Source: Arthrobotrys musiformis
Lineage: Eukaryota; Ascomycota; Orbiliomycetes; Orbiliales; Orbiliaceae
Reading direction: 5' to 3'
Length of the DNA: 64,000 bases
Assembly (NCBI GenBank): GCA_036971715.1
Contig: JAVHJL010000005.1
Coordinates: 3,472,001-3,536,000 of the forward strand
Position numbers and translations under genes: made by a program. The first letter of the stretch is position 1. The number at the start of each line of letters is the position of its first letter. This document shows, piece by piece, positions 13,393 through 23,606 of this stretch. The notes beneath the pieces are model-generated. The model saw only the letters and a list, made by a program, of their open reading frames with translations, searched no databases and was not told the DNA's origin.

Positions 13393-13815
13393 ATGCCGTC
13401 CCTGGAGCCATTCGCACCTGATTCGGTTGTATATTCCTACCATGCAATCGCTTCGGAATTGGTGCGACTAGCCGAGGAGATGGCTACTTCGGAGGGCAAT
13501 GGTGGTCACGGGGAATGGGTTCGAATATTACACCTTGAGGAAGAGCTAGGATGCCAGGAAATCGAATTGATTTTCTGGGATCTGCTTCAGGAAGACCCCA
13601 TTACAAACGGTGCTATATTAGTAATTAGAGACAGGCACCCGGATTTCAGGGACATGGAAAGCCTTATTTTTATATTAGGAGCAGAGGTTACGGTGGGTAA
13701 ACGGATCAGAGGGCATAGTAGTATAGGAATCACTGTTAGAAAGCTAGTCTCTTACATATCAGAGCTATATAAGGGGCGAAGCATCATAGATGAACTTCTC
13801 ATCGGAGGATTTTGA
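13393..13815 (+). CDS. Open frame of unknown function, possible last exon of the relic
   Basis: A 140-codon frame with balanced composition and helical, acidic character (SELVRLAEEMATSEG, then LHLEEELGCQEIELIFWDLL). It is the longest clean frame between 6.3 and 15.4 kb and lies at the 3' end of the region with splice-like pairs. No family was recognised. Confidence 0.3.
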   Translation: MPSLEPFAPDSVVYSYHAIASELVRLAEEMATSEGNGGHGEWVRILHLEEELGCQEIELIFWDLLQEDPITNGAILVIRDRHPDFRDMESLIFILGAEVTVGKRIRGHSSIGITVRKLVSYISELYKGRSIIDELLIGGF

Positions 13816-14253
13816 TCTAGGGGGGAAAAGGCCAAGACGATAACGATATTTGCTCTTGCGCGTGCTCTATGGTATTCCTTGAATTATGTCTGCCAAAGAC
13901 TACATTTCCTTGGTTCCAACATATCACTTTTTCTTCGGGTCCTGTATAAATATAAGTTTATCATGGGAAGTCTACGGAGGTGGCTGCGAGGTTGATCTGA
14001 CTGGAATCTCAGATTTACTAATCCTCTATATATATATGATCTTTCAGAAGGTTGTTCCTGTATATAGTCTAACAGGGGATTGGTATGTGTACCTGAATTG
14101 GGTGGTACGAATGAAAAGGAAATTTCAGACTTGATTTTTTATATTTTCCGTTCGTTATATATATATTATAACTAAAAAGGGCGCAATATTCCACAAAATG
14201 AAGATTATACTGGTGGTGGCGGATGCCGGCCTTTATGCATCCAAAATATCAAG

Positions 14254-14279
14254 CCGTATATATATATATATATATACGG
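14254..14279. repeat. Perfect 26-bp palindrome around a (TA)10 run
   Basis: CCG, then ten TA units, then CGG, giving a self-complementary 26-mer. It lies in non-coding DNA between the relic and the AlkB-like gene. It is immediately followed by a GC-rich stretch (GGGGCTCGCGAGGCCCCCGA). Confidence 0.9.
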
Positions 14280-15424
14280 GGCTCGCGAGGCCCCCGACGG
14301 GTCGCTCCCGGGATCCCTCCAGAAACTCAAAAATTTGCTGCGATGGACAGCTATAGGTAACGACAGACTAGGCTTGGGCTAAAGACATGAATTTAGAAAA
14401 CTTCTGCGAGGGTTTTAAAATATTGATATCCCCACCCAAGCCATATGCAGGACCAATTGTGGGTCGCTCGGAAAATTCTATTAGCCTTATATGCAAAACT
14501 GCAGAAAACTCGTAGCTTGCGGATTAAAAAGTGAAGCAATCCAGGCCACATGATGTGGTCGCCCCTGAGTGAGGACGTCTATAGTAGCATGTTACGGACT
14601 AAATTCAGTGTATCTAATTATACTCTTTATGGGCCTTTTATGGAAGGTAACGATACTATATACAGTAGCCGGTCTATAGATGGGGCATGGCCGAATTTGT
14701 ATATCGTCCTATCGAAGCGTGCACTCCAGCCACTATCTTTTATGTAGTTTATGAGCTACCTAGCTAAAAAATGTTGATCCGTGCTTAAAGATGTGTGTAG
14801 ATAGATATTAAGATGAGTATATAGCTAAGTAGATATATCTACCTGACCACGTACGTAGCTAGTTAGCGGTTTCGATACGTCTATCTTGTTGCACACTCTG
14901 TAAGTCTAGACGTCTAGTTAAGGGTAGAAATCGGGGTTTGAACTATATCTTAACTAACCCCATAGTCGGACGTTATAAAGAGATATCTAATTAGCTACTA
15001 CTATACTTAACTAAATAGTTCTTATCTATTTACGGATAGCTTCCTGATGAAGTCCAGCTTATAATGATAGTTAGGGAGCGGTGTTGAAAAGGTGGTATAT
15101 TTGTTCTGAGACTAGCGGTTCTGTCACGCCGTCACGTGAACATGTTTTGCAATTAAGGCGCGTCGGCACAGCCGTGTCGTCTTTCGTTTGTCTGATTAGT
15201 CATCATTCCAATCCAACTGCGCTTTAGTTCTTTATTCGGCGTTCATTTCATATTCCGTTTACGCCTGATCGAATATCCAGATTTTGTAATCCAACAGGTT
15301 GAATTGAGTCGTATTGCTGATTGTGGGTATACAAGGTGAGACTTCGAATCCGTATACGATACTATCGACAGGTAGACTACATGACGTTATGGTCAATTGC
15401 ATCTAATCTTTACAAACCTCCTAG
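14280..15424. other. Non-coding, TpA/CTAG-rich tract
   Basis: No gene was seen. From about 14750 to 15050 the sequence is dominated by TAG, CTA and TATA steps with few CpA/TpG steps, compatible with old repeat DNA altered by repeat-induced point mutation. That reading is inference; base composition alone does not prove it. The last ~300 bases are the 5' flank of the next gene. Confidence 0.4.
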
Positions 15425-17016
15425 ATGTCGAGAGATCGAAATACAACCGCTCAAAAGAAGAGGAACTTCTTCGAGGCGTTCGCAAAGTCTAAAGCCCCGG
15501 CCGTTGGCGGTTCTGTTGTCAAGAAAAAAGTGCTGGAATATGCACACAATACTGCAGCCTCAAGGGTGAATATTCTAAGTGCACCAGCGATCTTGGAGGC
15601 ACCGGAAGAAGAGCGCAATAAAAGTAAAGACGATGTGAGCTCTCCGAATCAAACTTATCAAAGGAGGGAGGTTGAAGAAGAAGAAGAATCAACAGACTTC
15701 AAGTTGGCACTTCTATCGTCTCTTCAACCGTCGCTGTCCCCGGAAATGCTCCTGGAACTCCTCTTGACTTGCAATGGATCCGTCGAAGAGGCTTCAAAAC
15801 TGGCTTCCTTATCCTCTCAATCTAAAAGTAAATCTACATCCATACCGACGCAATCGTCCTTATCCACTTTTCTTTCTCCTGTGGATGACACGGAACAACC
15901 CCAGCAGGCCCGAAAAATCCCATTCCCGCTCCTGCCAATCCCCAAATTCAAAACCCTCCATTTAACAACTCCTTCGCAAGTACCCTACTATGTTCCAGCG
16001 ACTTTACATCCCTCCTTTTTGCCAACAGATCTTGCGAATGAATTATTGTCAGAATGCCTCGCCGAAGTCCCCTCCTTCGGAAAATACGAGTTCAGGTTAT
16101 TCGAGCGGAACGTGAGTAGCCCGCATACCGCATCCTTCTTTGTCAAAGACGCAGAGATGGCGGCGAGACATAGACGGGGGTATATGTATAACGGTAGCGT
16201 TCTAGACGATGTAAGCGCTCCTTTTCCTACGTTCAGACCCTATCTAACAAATTGTAGATAAGAACCTTCACCCCAACAATGCATAAAGTCATCCCCATTC
16301 TGGAATCATTTGTGAACGATCAGATCTCACATAGGATCTCGACGGTCTACCCAGATGGGAAAAAGCTGAAACACATGCTGCCACCAGGGAAATGGCACAT
16401 AACGTCCGCATTTATGAACTGCTACGACGGGGCAAAACAAAGTGTTGGTTGGCACTCCGATCAACTCACATACCTTGGCCCCAGGACCGTAATAGCATCG
16501 ATAAGCTTCGGTGTCGAACGAGAGTTTAGGCTCAGAAGAGTAGCGCCGGTGGTTGTAGATACCTCCCTCCCCTTCTCGCCCGATTCGGAGAAAGAAGGGG
16601 AAGAATGGAAATGGCAGACGGAAGGACAGGCTTCTGTTCACTTACCCCATAATTCTCTCCTAATAATGCACGCTGAATGCCAGGAAAGTTGGAAACACTC
16701 TATCCATCCGGCGAATAATATACAGCCTCATCCTGTCACTGGGAATAAAAGAATAAATGTTACCTTCAGGTGTTATCGGGAAGAATTCCAGCCGGATAAG
16801 ATTCCGAAGTGTAAGTGCGGTGTTGGTTGTGTGCTGAAGACTGTGCAGAGGGTTAAAGAGAAAATGGGGTGGTACTTCTGGGGGTGCCAGGTGGGGAATC
16901 AGTGGAAAGACGATGACGATGACGAAGGGGTTAGTAAGGACAGAAAGAAGGATGGGGGGTGTGGATATCTGGTATTTGCAAAATTTGATGATGATGGAGA
17001 TCCAATTTGGGAGTAG
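15425..17016 (+). CDS. AlkB-like 2OG-Fe(II) dioxygenase with CUE-like and GRF zinc-finger segments
   Basis: Two exons, 15425-16210 and 16258-17016, join into 514 residues across a 47-nt intron (donor GTAAGC, branch CTAAC, acceptor TTGTAG). Residues 92-127 look like a CUE/UBA-type helical module (LLSSLQPSLSPEMLLELLL). The catalytic domain has the iron ligands H328-x-D330 in VGWHSD and H409 in KHSIHP, and the 2-oxoglutarate-binding pair R427/R433 in KRINVTFR. Residues 446-497 (KCKCGVGCVLKT ... GWYFWGC ... GGCGYLVF) match a GRF zinc finger. AlkB homologues oxidatively remove alkyl groups from nucleic acids. The ALKBH2/3-like core plus ubiquitin- and nucleic-acid-binding modules suggests a nuclear DNA-repair role. 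All key residues are present. The exact substrate is unknown. Confidence 0.92.
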
Positions 17017-17285
17017 CAAATATCTCCTTCTTTCTTTATTCTTCCTTTCTACTTTTACTAGTACGACACTACCTAAGACAAAGAACTAACTAATGAACTC
17101 CCATGCTTTTTTTCATTCATGAATTCAACCAACTAATTAAACAGTTACTATTTTCTACCATCCACAATTCAAACTAGCCCCGTGGTTACCCCCACCCCCA
17201 TTCCACTCGTGCTCATCATACTCCCCATAATCAAAATAATTGGGGTGTCTAAAAAATACATCAGCAAAATCTCAAAATGATATAC

Positions 17286-20200
17286 CTACGAGCGGGGGAC
17301 GTTAGGTTCGTGCCTTCGAGTATCCCCGCCAAATATCGCCGGCCTATTAGCCGGCCTCTCAAATCCCATATTATTAATTTGCCGTTTAATCGCAGTGGGG
17401 GTCCCCGCTCCGAACTTCCCCGACCCGAGCTCTCCATATCTCGCGTCGATCTCTTCCCCTTGGCTAACGTCGGCCCAATTCTCTCGGAGGAAGGCCGTTC
17501 CCTTCCTTTCCATCTCACTCTCGTGCCGTCTAAATAACGTGTCGGATACCATGGCTGGTGCGTCGCCGTAACCTCTCGGTGGAGAGGGAGCAGGCGTATA
17601 TAATTCATTAGGGTCTATATCTTCCCGCCTTGCTGTCCGTCGACGCTCTGCGCCTGGGCCAACGGCATACCCGATCGGTGCATTGGGTGACGGCCGGAAG
17701 TTTGCCGGCATAGAAGTGTCCATTGCATATACAGCCTGGTCTATGGGGTTTGGCCGCCGAGCATAACTCCCACTTGCATCAGAATAGGCGAAGCTCGGTA
17801 AGCTACCGGATGAATTGATGGAACTGCTTAGTGGTTTACCCTCTGTAACCAATCTTTTAAACTCCCCCTTATCTAGAGTTATGTCCCGTCCTCGCGGTAC
17901 TCGGTGGGCTGGAGCAAACTCTGGTACTTGGTCATAAAATTGATGTCCAAAGTAGTCAGTGTCCGCCCCTGCGGTCTGGGTACGAAACAAGTTAGCCCCA
18001 TGTACAAAATCTGATTTACGACGGAGTAGTTCTGCGCCCGCATTGTAGGTTTGTTGATAGAGGAGGGATCTTTTTGCCTCTTTGCATTCGCGCCGTGCGT
18101 CTTTGAAGTCCTGCTTTGCGGCCCTATCGGCGGGGGTTGGGACGCGTAGGCCTAGCATTTTACGGATGCCTTTGGTGATGGAGGTGAGGCTGGAGGTGGG
18201 TTGCTTAGTTTGTGCTAGCAGTTCCTCTATTCGCTCGAGGTCTTCTGACGACTGTCCTCCCGGCGCTTCTCGTCCTTGTTTTACCTGCTCTCTTAGAAGG
18301 TTTAGGTTTTCTAGTAGGTACCGTGTTTCTGTCTTTGCCAGTGGCGCTAAGTCTTCCTCAGTCGGATTTGACGGCTGTATTGGCGGCTGTACTGGCGGCT
18401 GACCTGAAGAGTGTGGTAGTTCTTGGGCGACCTCATTTTTGATTGCTGTTTCGGCCGAGTTTGTGTTTAGGGTGGTGGCGGGTACTTGTTGGGTAAGACG
18501 CATCGTGCGGTTGCCAGCGGCTATGTCTGTTGGTGAAGACGGTGGAGCTTTAGCGGGTACACGCCCTCGGTTGTCGAAAGGAGTACCTCTATTTGGGTCC
18601 GAGTAAAATAACATGTCCGGATCTGTTTCACGTGGGGGGTTTGGATCCTCATCAGGGGTGGTGAGGCCGTAGTCAATATCTTCTGGGTCCATTTCCCGTT
18701 CGCGTGTGGGGGACATGGCTCTGGATATGCCAGGTTCGGCGCCCATGCCTGCTGGACTGTTGAAGGGTGGTGGTGGAGGGCTCGGAGGCGGTTCGACGTA
18801 GGGGTTTAAATAGTGGGGCATGAGAAGGATTCCACTTCGTGGAATATGCGAGAAGTCAAAATCTGGTGCTACGTATGCTTTCCAGCGGGGTTGTCCCAGG
18901 GGTGGGTCTCGGGGCGGCATGACTAATGGAGGGGGTTGGCTTGGGGGGCCGTCCGCGGTCGAAATGCTGTCCCTGGATGACCTTACGATTCGGACCTGTT
19001 TACGGACTTTAGCCTGCCCCGGAGGCTTATCTCCCACAACGGTTTTGGCTGGTCTCGCGATTTTGGCTTGCCCTTGAGGTTTAGCTTGCGCCGTGGGTTC
19101 GGCTTGCCTTGGGCGTTCGTCTTTTTCTGAGGGTCGACCAGGATTGGATACGGGCTTATGTTTTAGAACGGGCTTGTAGGGCTTGGTTCGGGGACTTGTT
19201 TCCGGATCCGTAGTGGTTTTTCGCGGTCCGCACCGACCACGGGGTTCTGGGGACTGCATGGGACTGATTTCTGGAGACTGCAGGTGGGGGATGAATTCCG
19301 GATACCGCTGGGGGCTGCCTTCTGAAGATCGGCCTGTGCTTTGATGCGGTGGTTGTCGAAAAGTGTCGTTCGGGTTCAGGGGTTTCTTGGAAGAGGGTCT
19401 CCGCGCTGCGGCCGGGGCTTTATGTTGGCCAGAACGGCCTTCGCAAGAACGAGAGGTGCTTCCGATGGTTTCACTCCCAAACGACGGAGAGGGGGCAGTC
19501 TTGCGGTTATTTCTGCGGCCCCGGTCGTCACGAGAATCTTCTTCCCGGGTACTGGTGCCGCCCGATCTATCATCATCATATCTAGCTTTTGGAGGCCCGG
19601 CCGGCGGGTTCGAATATGACGTGCACTTGCTCTTGCCCTTGTCTATCTTCTCCCTTCTTCCCCCTGGTTGTTCTCTCTGCGGGTACTCTTCTTCCTCTTC
19701 GTAATGCTGGGTCTCATCCTTTCCCTCTAGTTCGTAATACTGGGTCCCATTATCTCCCTCTAGTTCGTAATACTGGGTCTCATCCTCTCCATCTCCTTCC
19801 CCGTAGTACTGAGTCTCATCGTAATCCTCTCCCTCTTCGGAATACTGAGTCTCATCGTAATCCCCTCCGCTTGCCTCCAATCCAGGCTCTGCCATCCTGG
19901 GATGAGCGCTATCCCTCCATCTATAACTCACCTTCGCCTCAGCAGGGCACCTGAGATTCTTGGTCCACTCAACCACGTGCGTGATCCTATAGCCGTATTT
20001 TCTCCCCTTCGATACTTCCTCAGCCGTGAAACGTCGGCCGTACCTGGCAGGGTCATATTTCATGTCCCCTGGGTGCTTCCAAAATGTAGCGTCGGGGACA
20101 AAATTTGTATCTGTGTAGTAGGCGCGACCCTTGCCGCGGTCGTAGGCTGAAATCCACCCTGGTGGGATGGGCCGGGGATCGTAATTTGGTTGAGGCATTT

Positions 20201-20306
20201 CGGGGATATGACAGTGAGCAGTTGCTTGTAGGCCGGAGCGGCCTCTTCCGCTCGGGCCTGCATCAGACTCGAGATCTGAATCGCTGCTAGATGCGTATTC
20301 CATCAC
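17286..20306 (-). CDS. Large disordered protein with an N-terminal WW domain
   Basis: A single 1006-residue exon. Residues 47-80 fit a WW domain: IPPGW at the start, a GRAYYTDTN middle and a closing TFWKHP, giving W51, the Y63/Y64 pair, W76 and P79. After a short globular stretch come five acidic repeats built on D/E-E-TQ-Y-Y (residues 151-202), then long Pro/Ser/Lys-rich disorder including a run of (A/G)-Q-A-K units near residue 420 and a Pro run near 510. A Glu/Lys-rich, probably coiled stretch lies near 660-740. WW domains bind proline-rich ligands, so this may be a scaffold; the function is not known. The ATG at 20306 is the only good start before the WW domain. The 3' end lies 269 bp from the AlkB-like gene, which converges on it. 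Confidence 0.75.
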   Translation of the reverse strand: MMEYASSSDSDLESDAGPSGRGRSGLQATAHCHIPEMPQPNYDPRPIPPGWISAYDRGKGRAYYTDTNFVPDATFWKHPGDMKYDPARYGRRFTAEEVSKGRKYGYRITHVVEWTKNLRCPAEAKVSYRWRDSAHPRMAEPGLEASGGDYDETQYSEEGEDYDETQYYGEGDGEDETQYYELEGDNGTQYYELEGKDETQHYEEEEEYPQREQPGGRREKIDKGKSKCTSYSNPPAGPPKARYDDDRSGGTSTREEDSRDDRGRRNNRKTAPSPSFGSETIGSTSRSCEGRSGQHKAPAAARRPSSKKPLNPNDTFRQPPHQSTGRSSEGSPQRYPEFIPHLQSPEISPMQSPEPRGRCGPRKTTTDPETSPRTKPYKPVLKHKPVSNPGRPSEKDERPRQAEPTAQAKPQGQAKIARPAKTVVGDKPPGQAKVRKQVRIVRSSRDSISTADGPPSQPPPLVMPPRDPPLGQPRWKAYVAPDFDFSHIPRSGILLMPHYLNPYVEPPPSPPPPPFNSPAGMGAEPGISRAMSPTREREMDPEDIDYGLTTPDEDPNPPRETDPDMLFYSDPNRGTPFDNRGRVPAKAPPSSPTDIAAGNRTMRLTQQVPATTLNTNSAETAIKNEVAQELPHSSGQPPVQPPIQPSNPTEEDLAPLAKTETRYLLENLNLLREQVKQGREAPGGQSSEDLERIEELLAQTKQPTSSLTSITKGIRKMLGLRVPTPADRAAKQDFKDARRECKEAKRSLLYQQTYNAGAELLRRKSDFVHGANLFRTQTAGADTDYFGHQFYDQVPEFAPAHRVPRGRDITLDKGEFKRLVTEGKPLSSSINSSGSLPSFAYSDASGSYARRPNPIDQAVYAMDTSMPANFRPSPNAPIGYAVGPGAERRRTARREDIDPNELYTPAPSPPRGYGDAPAMVSDTLFRRHESEMERKGTAFLRENWADVSQGEEIDARYGELGSGKFGAGTPTAIKRQINNMGFERPANRPAIFGGDTRRHEPNVPRS

Positions 20307-22361
20307 GTTGGTGTTGGTGTTATATTCCTTGAAGCTGAGTGTTGTTATTGGGATAAAGTGCCGTGTATACGGTGATATTTGGCTTGGAGTATAGTTCGAT
20401 GTCGTTGATAGCTCTGAATTAACAGCAGGGTTCGTGCGATGGAGAATTATTAAGAATGTTTACCGATATTAATGTTTATAAAGAGAAGTATAATAGTTGA
20501 TAAGTAGAAAGATAAATTGGGTTTTCGGTGGGCACGCAAGAGAAAAGGTGCGCGGCTATGGGGTTTAAAATAATAAAAAGTATTTTAGGCCTACAGTCGG
20601 CGCCCTCGAAATTTTTTTTTTTTTTTGAGATAGCGCTTGTTCTTGAAAATCGCAGCCCTTTTTACGGTAAAAGTCGTCTCGGTTCTCAAACATTTAGCGC
20701 ATTTTTGGTGAATTTGATATTCGATCTACGGTGCATCAGATTTGATAGTCGAGGAAGAGTGCGTTGTTTACGTGGTATGTTTTTGAGCTTTCCTAATTTG
20801 GTGTCGAGGCTGCCCGATTTGGTCTTGTAGTTCCTCCAGCCCGGCCTGACAGCCGCTAGCAGCTGCGCCGTAGAATCGATTCGCATGTACCGTAGGAATT
20901 CTATGTAAGATACTCTAAAATATATGTCCTTACTCGAATATAACATCATAAGAGAACTCAAATTACGATATCAAAAAATGAAAAATACAAACTCCCTAAT
21001 TTTGTTTATACTTCGTATCAAAAATCATTTTTTCGATCATACGTAGTTAGGGATTTACGTGAAACGGTGTTCTAAAATATTACCGGGCTTCTAGATCTAA
21101 TATAGATATCATTTTGCATTTGAAAAACGAAAAATAATATGATGGAATAGGGATCTAATTTCCGACCTCCTACGGTATCTCATTATGCATCAATTGATAA
21201 AGTATAGTGGTCCCAAAAATGAAAGAGACGAAGTTGCACGTCCGCGCCGAACGCACCCGCGTACCGCTGGACTGTCCCCGAAATATTTGGAGCTTGTTCA
21301 TACTTAATGAATTTTCTATATATGCTTAGCCAAGCTAGTTAGGACAGAATTCGTCCATTGCTACATTAGACGGAGCTATGTAACTCTGCCCAATAGATTC
21401 GACGCTGCATTATAACCTCGAATCCAGATACACAAAAAAAAAAAGTGATCAATCTGTACCGTGAGACCACAGAGTACAGAAGATAGTAGGCTTTAGTGTT
21501 GCATTTCAACGCGTTGCATCGAACTTGGCTCGAGGTTAGTCTCGAAGTCCACTATTAGATCTTGCAAGCAGCGCTAGCTACCGAATCCATAGATCTGCTT
21601 GCCGGCCTAAAATCACGGTGTGCGGCAACCCGTCATACCGGCTGAATTATGAGTGGAGCTATTCTCGCTATGGTGGTTTCACTTTCTCAAATCATTTTCT
21701 GCGATCTGTAGTCGAAAAAGGAAGCGCAGGGCATCATTGAGGCGCAGGGATTCTGACTCGGTTCTTTTGCACCTTGCACTGTTGGCTGCTAGCAAGGCTT
21801 AACCCAAGCTAGGTAGCCTAGTCTGGCCCATGCACATCGGTCTGCACCGGTTCCGTGTCTGCATCTGCGTCTGGGGATATTTAAAGAACGATTTAAAAAG
21901 GATATGATCGAAGTGCAAGACGGCTGAAAGGATTCCCGCATTATTATATATATCTCCCTCGAATTCCGAACCTTGGAGCCCCTTAAGATACTTGCAGTGT
22001 CGTGTGCCGAAAAAAACCCCGCTATAGTACCACATTTTTAGAATATAATATCGACCCAATCACAATAACAGAATAGAAGATTATATAAGCTTGGAGAATC
22101 GTCGAAAGTTGGGGTAACGTTGAGGTTGAAGCCAAAATCCGTCGGCCCGAATCCGCAAATACCACGCACAACGCATCATCCGACAGTCCCGACGTCAATC
22201 CAACACAAACTCACTTCCTTTGATCCATTCGCATCGAATTCCCCGACCTTCATTCCACCGTCGCATACTTCCTAACCTCCTCTCATCTCCACCATCGCCA
22301 TCGCGACTCACACACGATATAGCCAACCTTCAGCTTCAACATCTCCACCGACATCACAACC
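20307..22361. other. Long intergenic region
   Basis: Five-prime flank of the WW protein, then about 1.5 kb with homopolymer runs (T run at about 20612-20626, A run at about 21435-21445) and no supported gene. The last 250 bases are the C-rich 5' flank of the oxygenase gene. Confidence 0.45.
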
Positions 22362-23606
22362 ATGGCCTGGCTAACGGCCCATCTCAAAACCCTCTTCGCC
22401 TCAAAGAAGCCCAAAAACCCTCCGAAACGAAAACCACCCACACGGGAGGAAAAAGGCAAATTCCGCGCCATAGATGACGACTCCGATATCGCCACCACAA
22501 ACCAAACATCATCATCATCGCCCAAGCGCTCGTCCTCGAACCGCTCATCGGCGACAAACTCGTCGGATCTGACGGACTCCGATCTTCTTCCCATAATCCA
22601 CTACGAAGAACTATACCTCATCCCCGAAATTCTTACACAATTTCCAGCATTCTACCTCGTTGGACATCCACTCCCGCCACCGCCGCTCCAACAGGCAAAA
22701 CACCTTCTAACATCACCAGACTCGATCAAACAAACCCTAATACACCCTAGAAAATCGACAGTAAGAGGCTACAACCATGCAAAACCCAGTGGGAGGGAAT
22801 GGTGGGACTACACTCCGGATCACGGCGGAACCCTCCTAACGCTCGATGACGAGGCCTTCCGAACCTCCACAAGAGAGTATTTCGAAAAATCAATCCAGCT
22901 GCTACAGAAAATATGCGGAGAGTTTAATAATACCCTAAATGAGAACGGCGAAAAGAGGATAGTAGTGCCGGAGGAGGTTATAAACGACATTGGATTCAGT
23001 ACAATGCGGTATCTCCGCTACTCTCCTACAATACTAGAACGACCAAATAATATTCCAAAAGATGAGCCACCGGTGGCGAGTAGTAGTTCCAGCAGCCACA
23101 GCGCATCAAGTAGTAAATCACCAAAGGAAGACGGATACTCTCTTCCGAGAATGGAGGCCCACACAGATCACGGCATTCTAACACTGATGACGGCAACCGA
23201 ACCATCTGGATTGTATGTTTGGGACAGGAATGGGAAGATATTCTCAGCTCCTCCAATTGAAAATACGGTCTTAGTAATAGCAGGGGATTTAATGACGCAT
23301 TTCACGTCGCTAGAAGGCAAAAGCATCGTTGACGATGGAAAGGAGGCAATAGGCGAAGGAACAGTATTACCCACCGTCCATGCCGTAGTCCTACCAAAGG
23401 GCAATGCAGAAAGATACTCTGTCGCTGTATTTTTAAGACCAAAGAGGGATATGGTCGTTAGCAAACACAGGATAAAGAAGGAAGACGGAAATATTGTAGA
23501 AGAGGATATGACATTTGGGAAATGGGCCGAGGAAAAGGGCCAGGTGAGGGGCAGGAGATGTTGGATGATTGGGCAGGAGAGGCTGTCCGGTGGACCAGAT
23601 ATCTAA
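22362..23606 (+). CDS. 2OG-Fe(II) oxygenase of the isopenicillin-N-synthase-like superfamily
   Basis: A single exon of 414 residues; the start ACCATGG has a strong context. The C-terminal double-stranded beta-helix shows the metal triad H267-x-D269 (MEAHTDHGILTLM) and H340 (LPTVHAVVLP), and the 2-oxoglutarate-binding R351-x-S353 (RYSVAVFLRP). The N-terminal 75 residues are basic and Ser-rich, probably disordered, and a Ser-rich insertion lies at about 240-255. The family performs hydroxylation, desaturation or ring closure on small molecules, often in secondary metabolism, but no biosynthetic neighbours are present. The substrate is unknown. Confidence 0.85.
   Translation: MAWLTAHLKTLFASKKPKNPPKRKPPTREEKGKFRAIDDDSDIATTNQTSSSSPKRSSSNRSSATNSSDLTDSDLLPIIHYEELYLIPEILTQFPAFYLVGHPLPPPPLQQAKHLLTSPDSIKQTLIHPRKSTVRGYNHAKPSGREWWDYTPDHGGTLLTLDDEAFRTSTREYFEKSIQLLQKICGEFNNTLNENGEKRIVVPEEVINDIGFSTMRYLRYSPTILERPNNIPKDEPPVASSSSSSHSASSSKSPKEDGYSLPRMEAHTDHGILTLMTATEPSGLYVWDRNGKIFSAPPIENTVLVIAGDLMTHFTSLEGKSIVDDGKEAIGEGTVLPTVHAVVLPKGNAERYSVAVFLRPKRDMVVSKHRIKKEDGNIVEEDMTFGKWAEEKGQVRGRRCWMIGQERLSGGPDI

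Larger units (their letters stand above)
8721..13815 (+). pseudogene. Decayed multi-exon gene (or genes) of unknown family
   Basis: This plus-strand stretch reads like protein in pieces but never in one intact frame. Intron-like pairs with donor, branch and acceptor occur at 10315-10363, 10591-10649, 10972-11033, 11811-11867 and 12437-12508. Between them lie long protein-like frames, for example 10650-10971, which is open except for one TGA at 10811-10813, and 11868-12126. Protein-like segments in neighbouring frames (around 9083-9448, 9730-9900, 11190-11290 and 12755-12965) suggest repeated small frameshifts. No family could be recognised. A weak resemblance of 10124-10318 to a cytochrome P450 segment was dropped because no haem-binding motif follows. 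It could instead be several degraded genes, or a real gene with introns that I failed to resolve. Confidence 0.35.
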
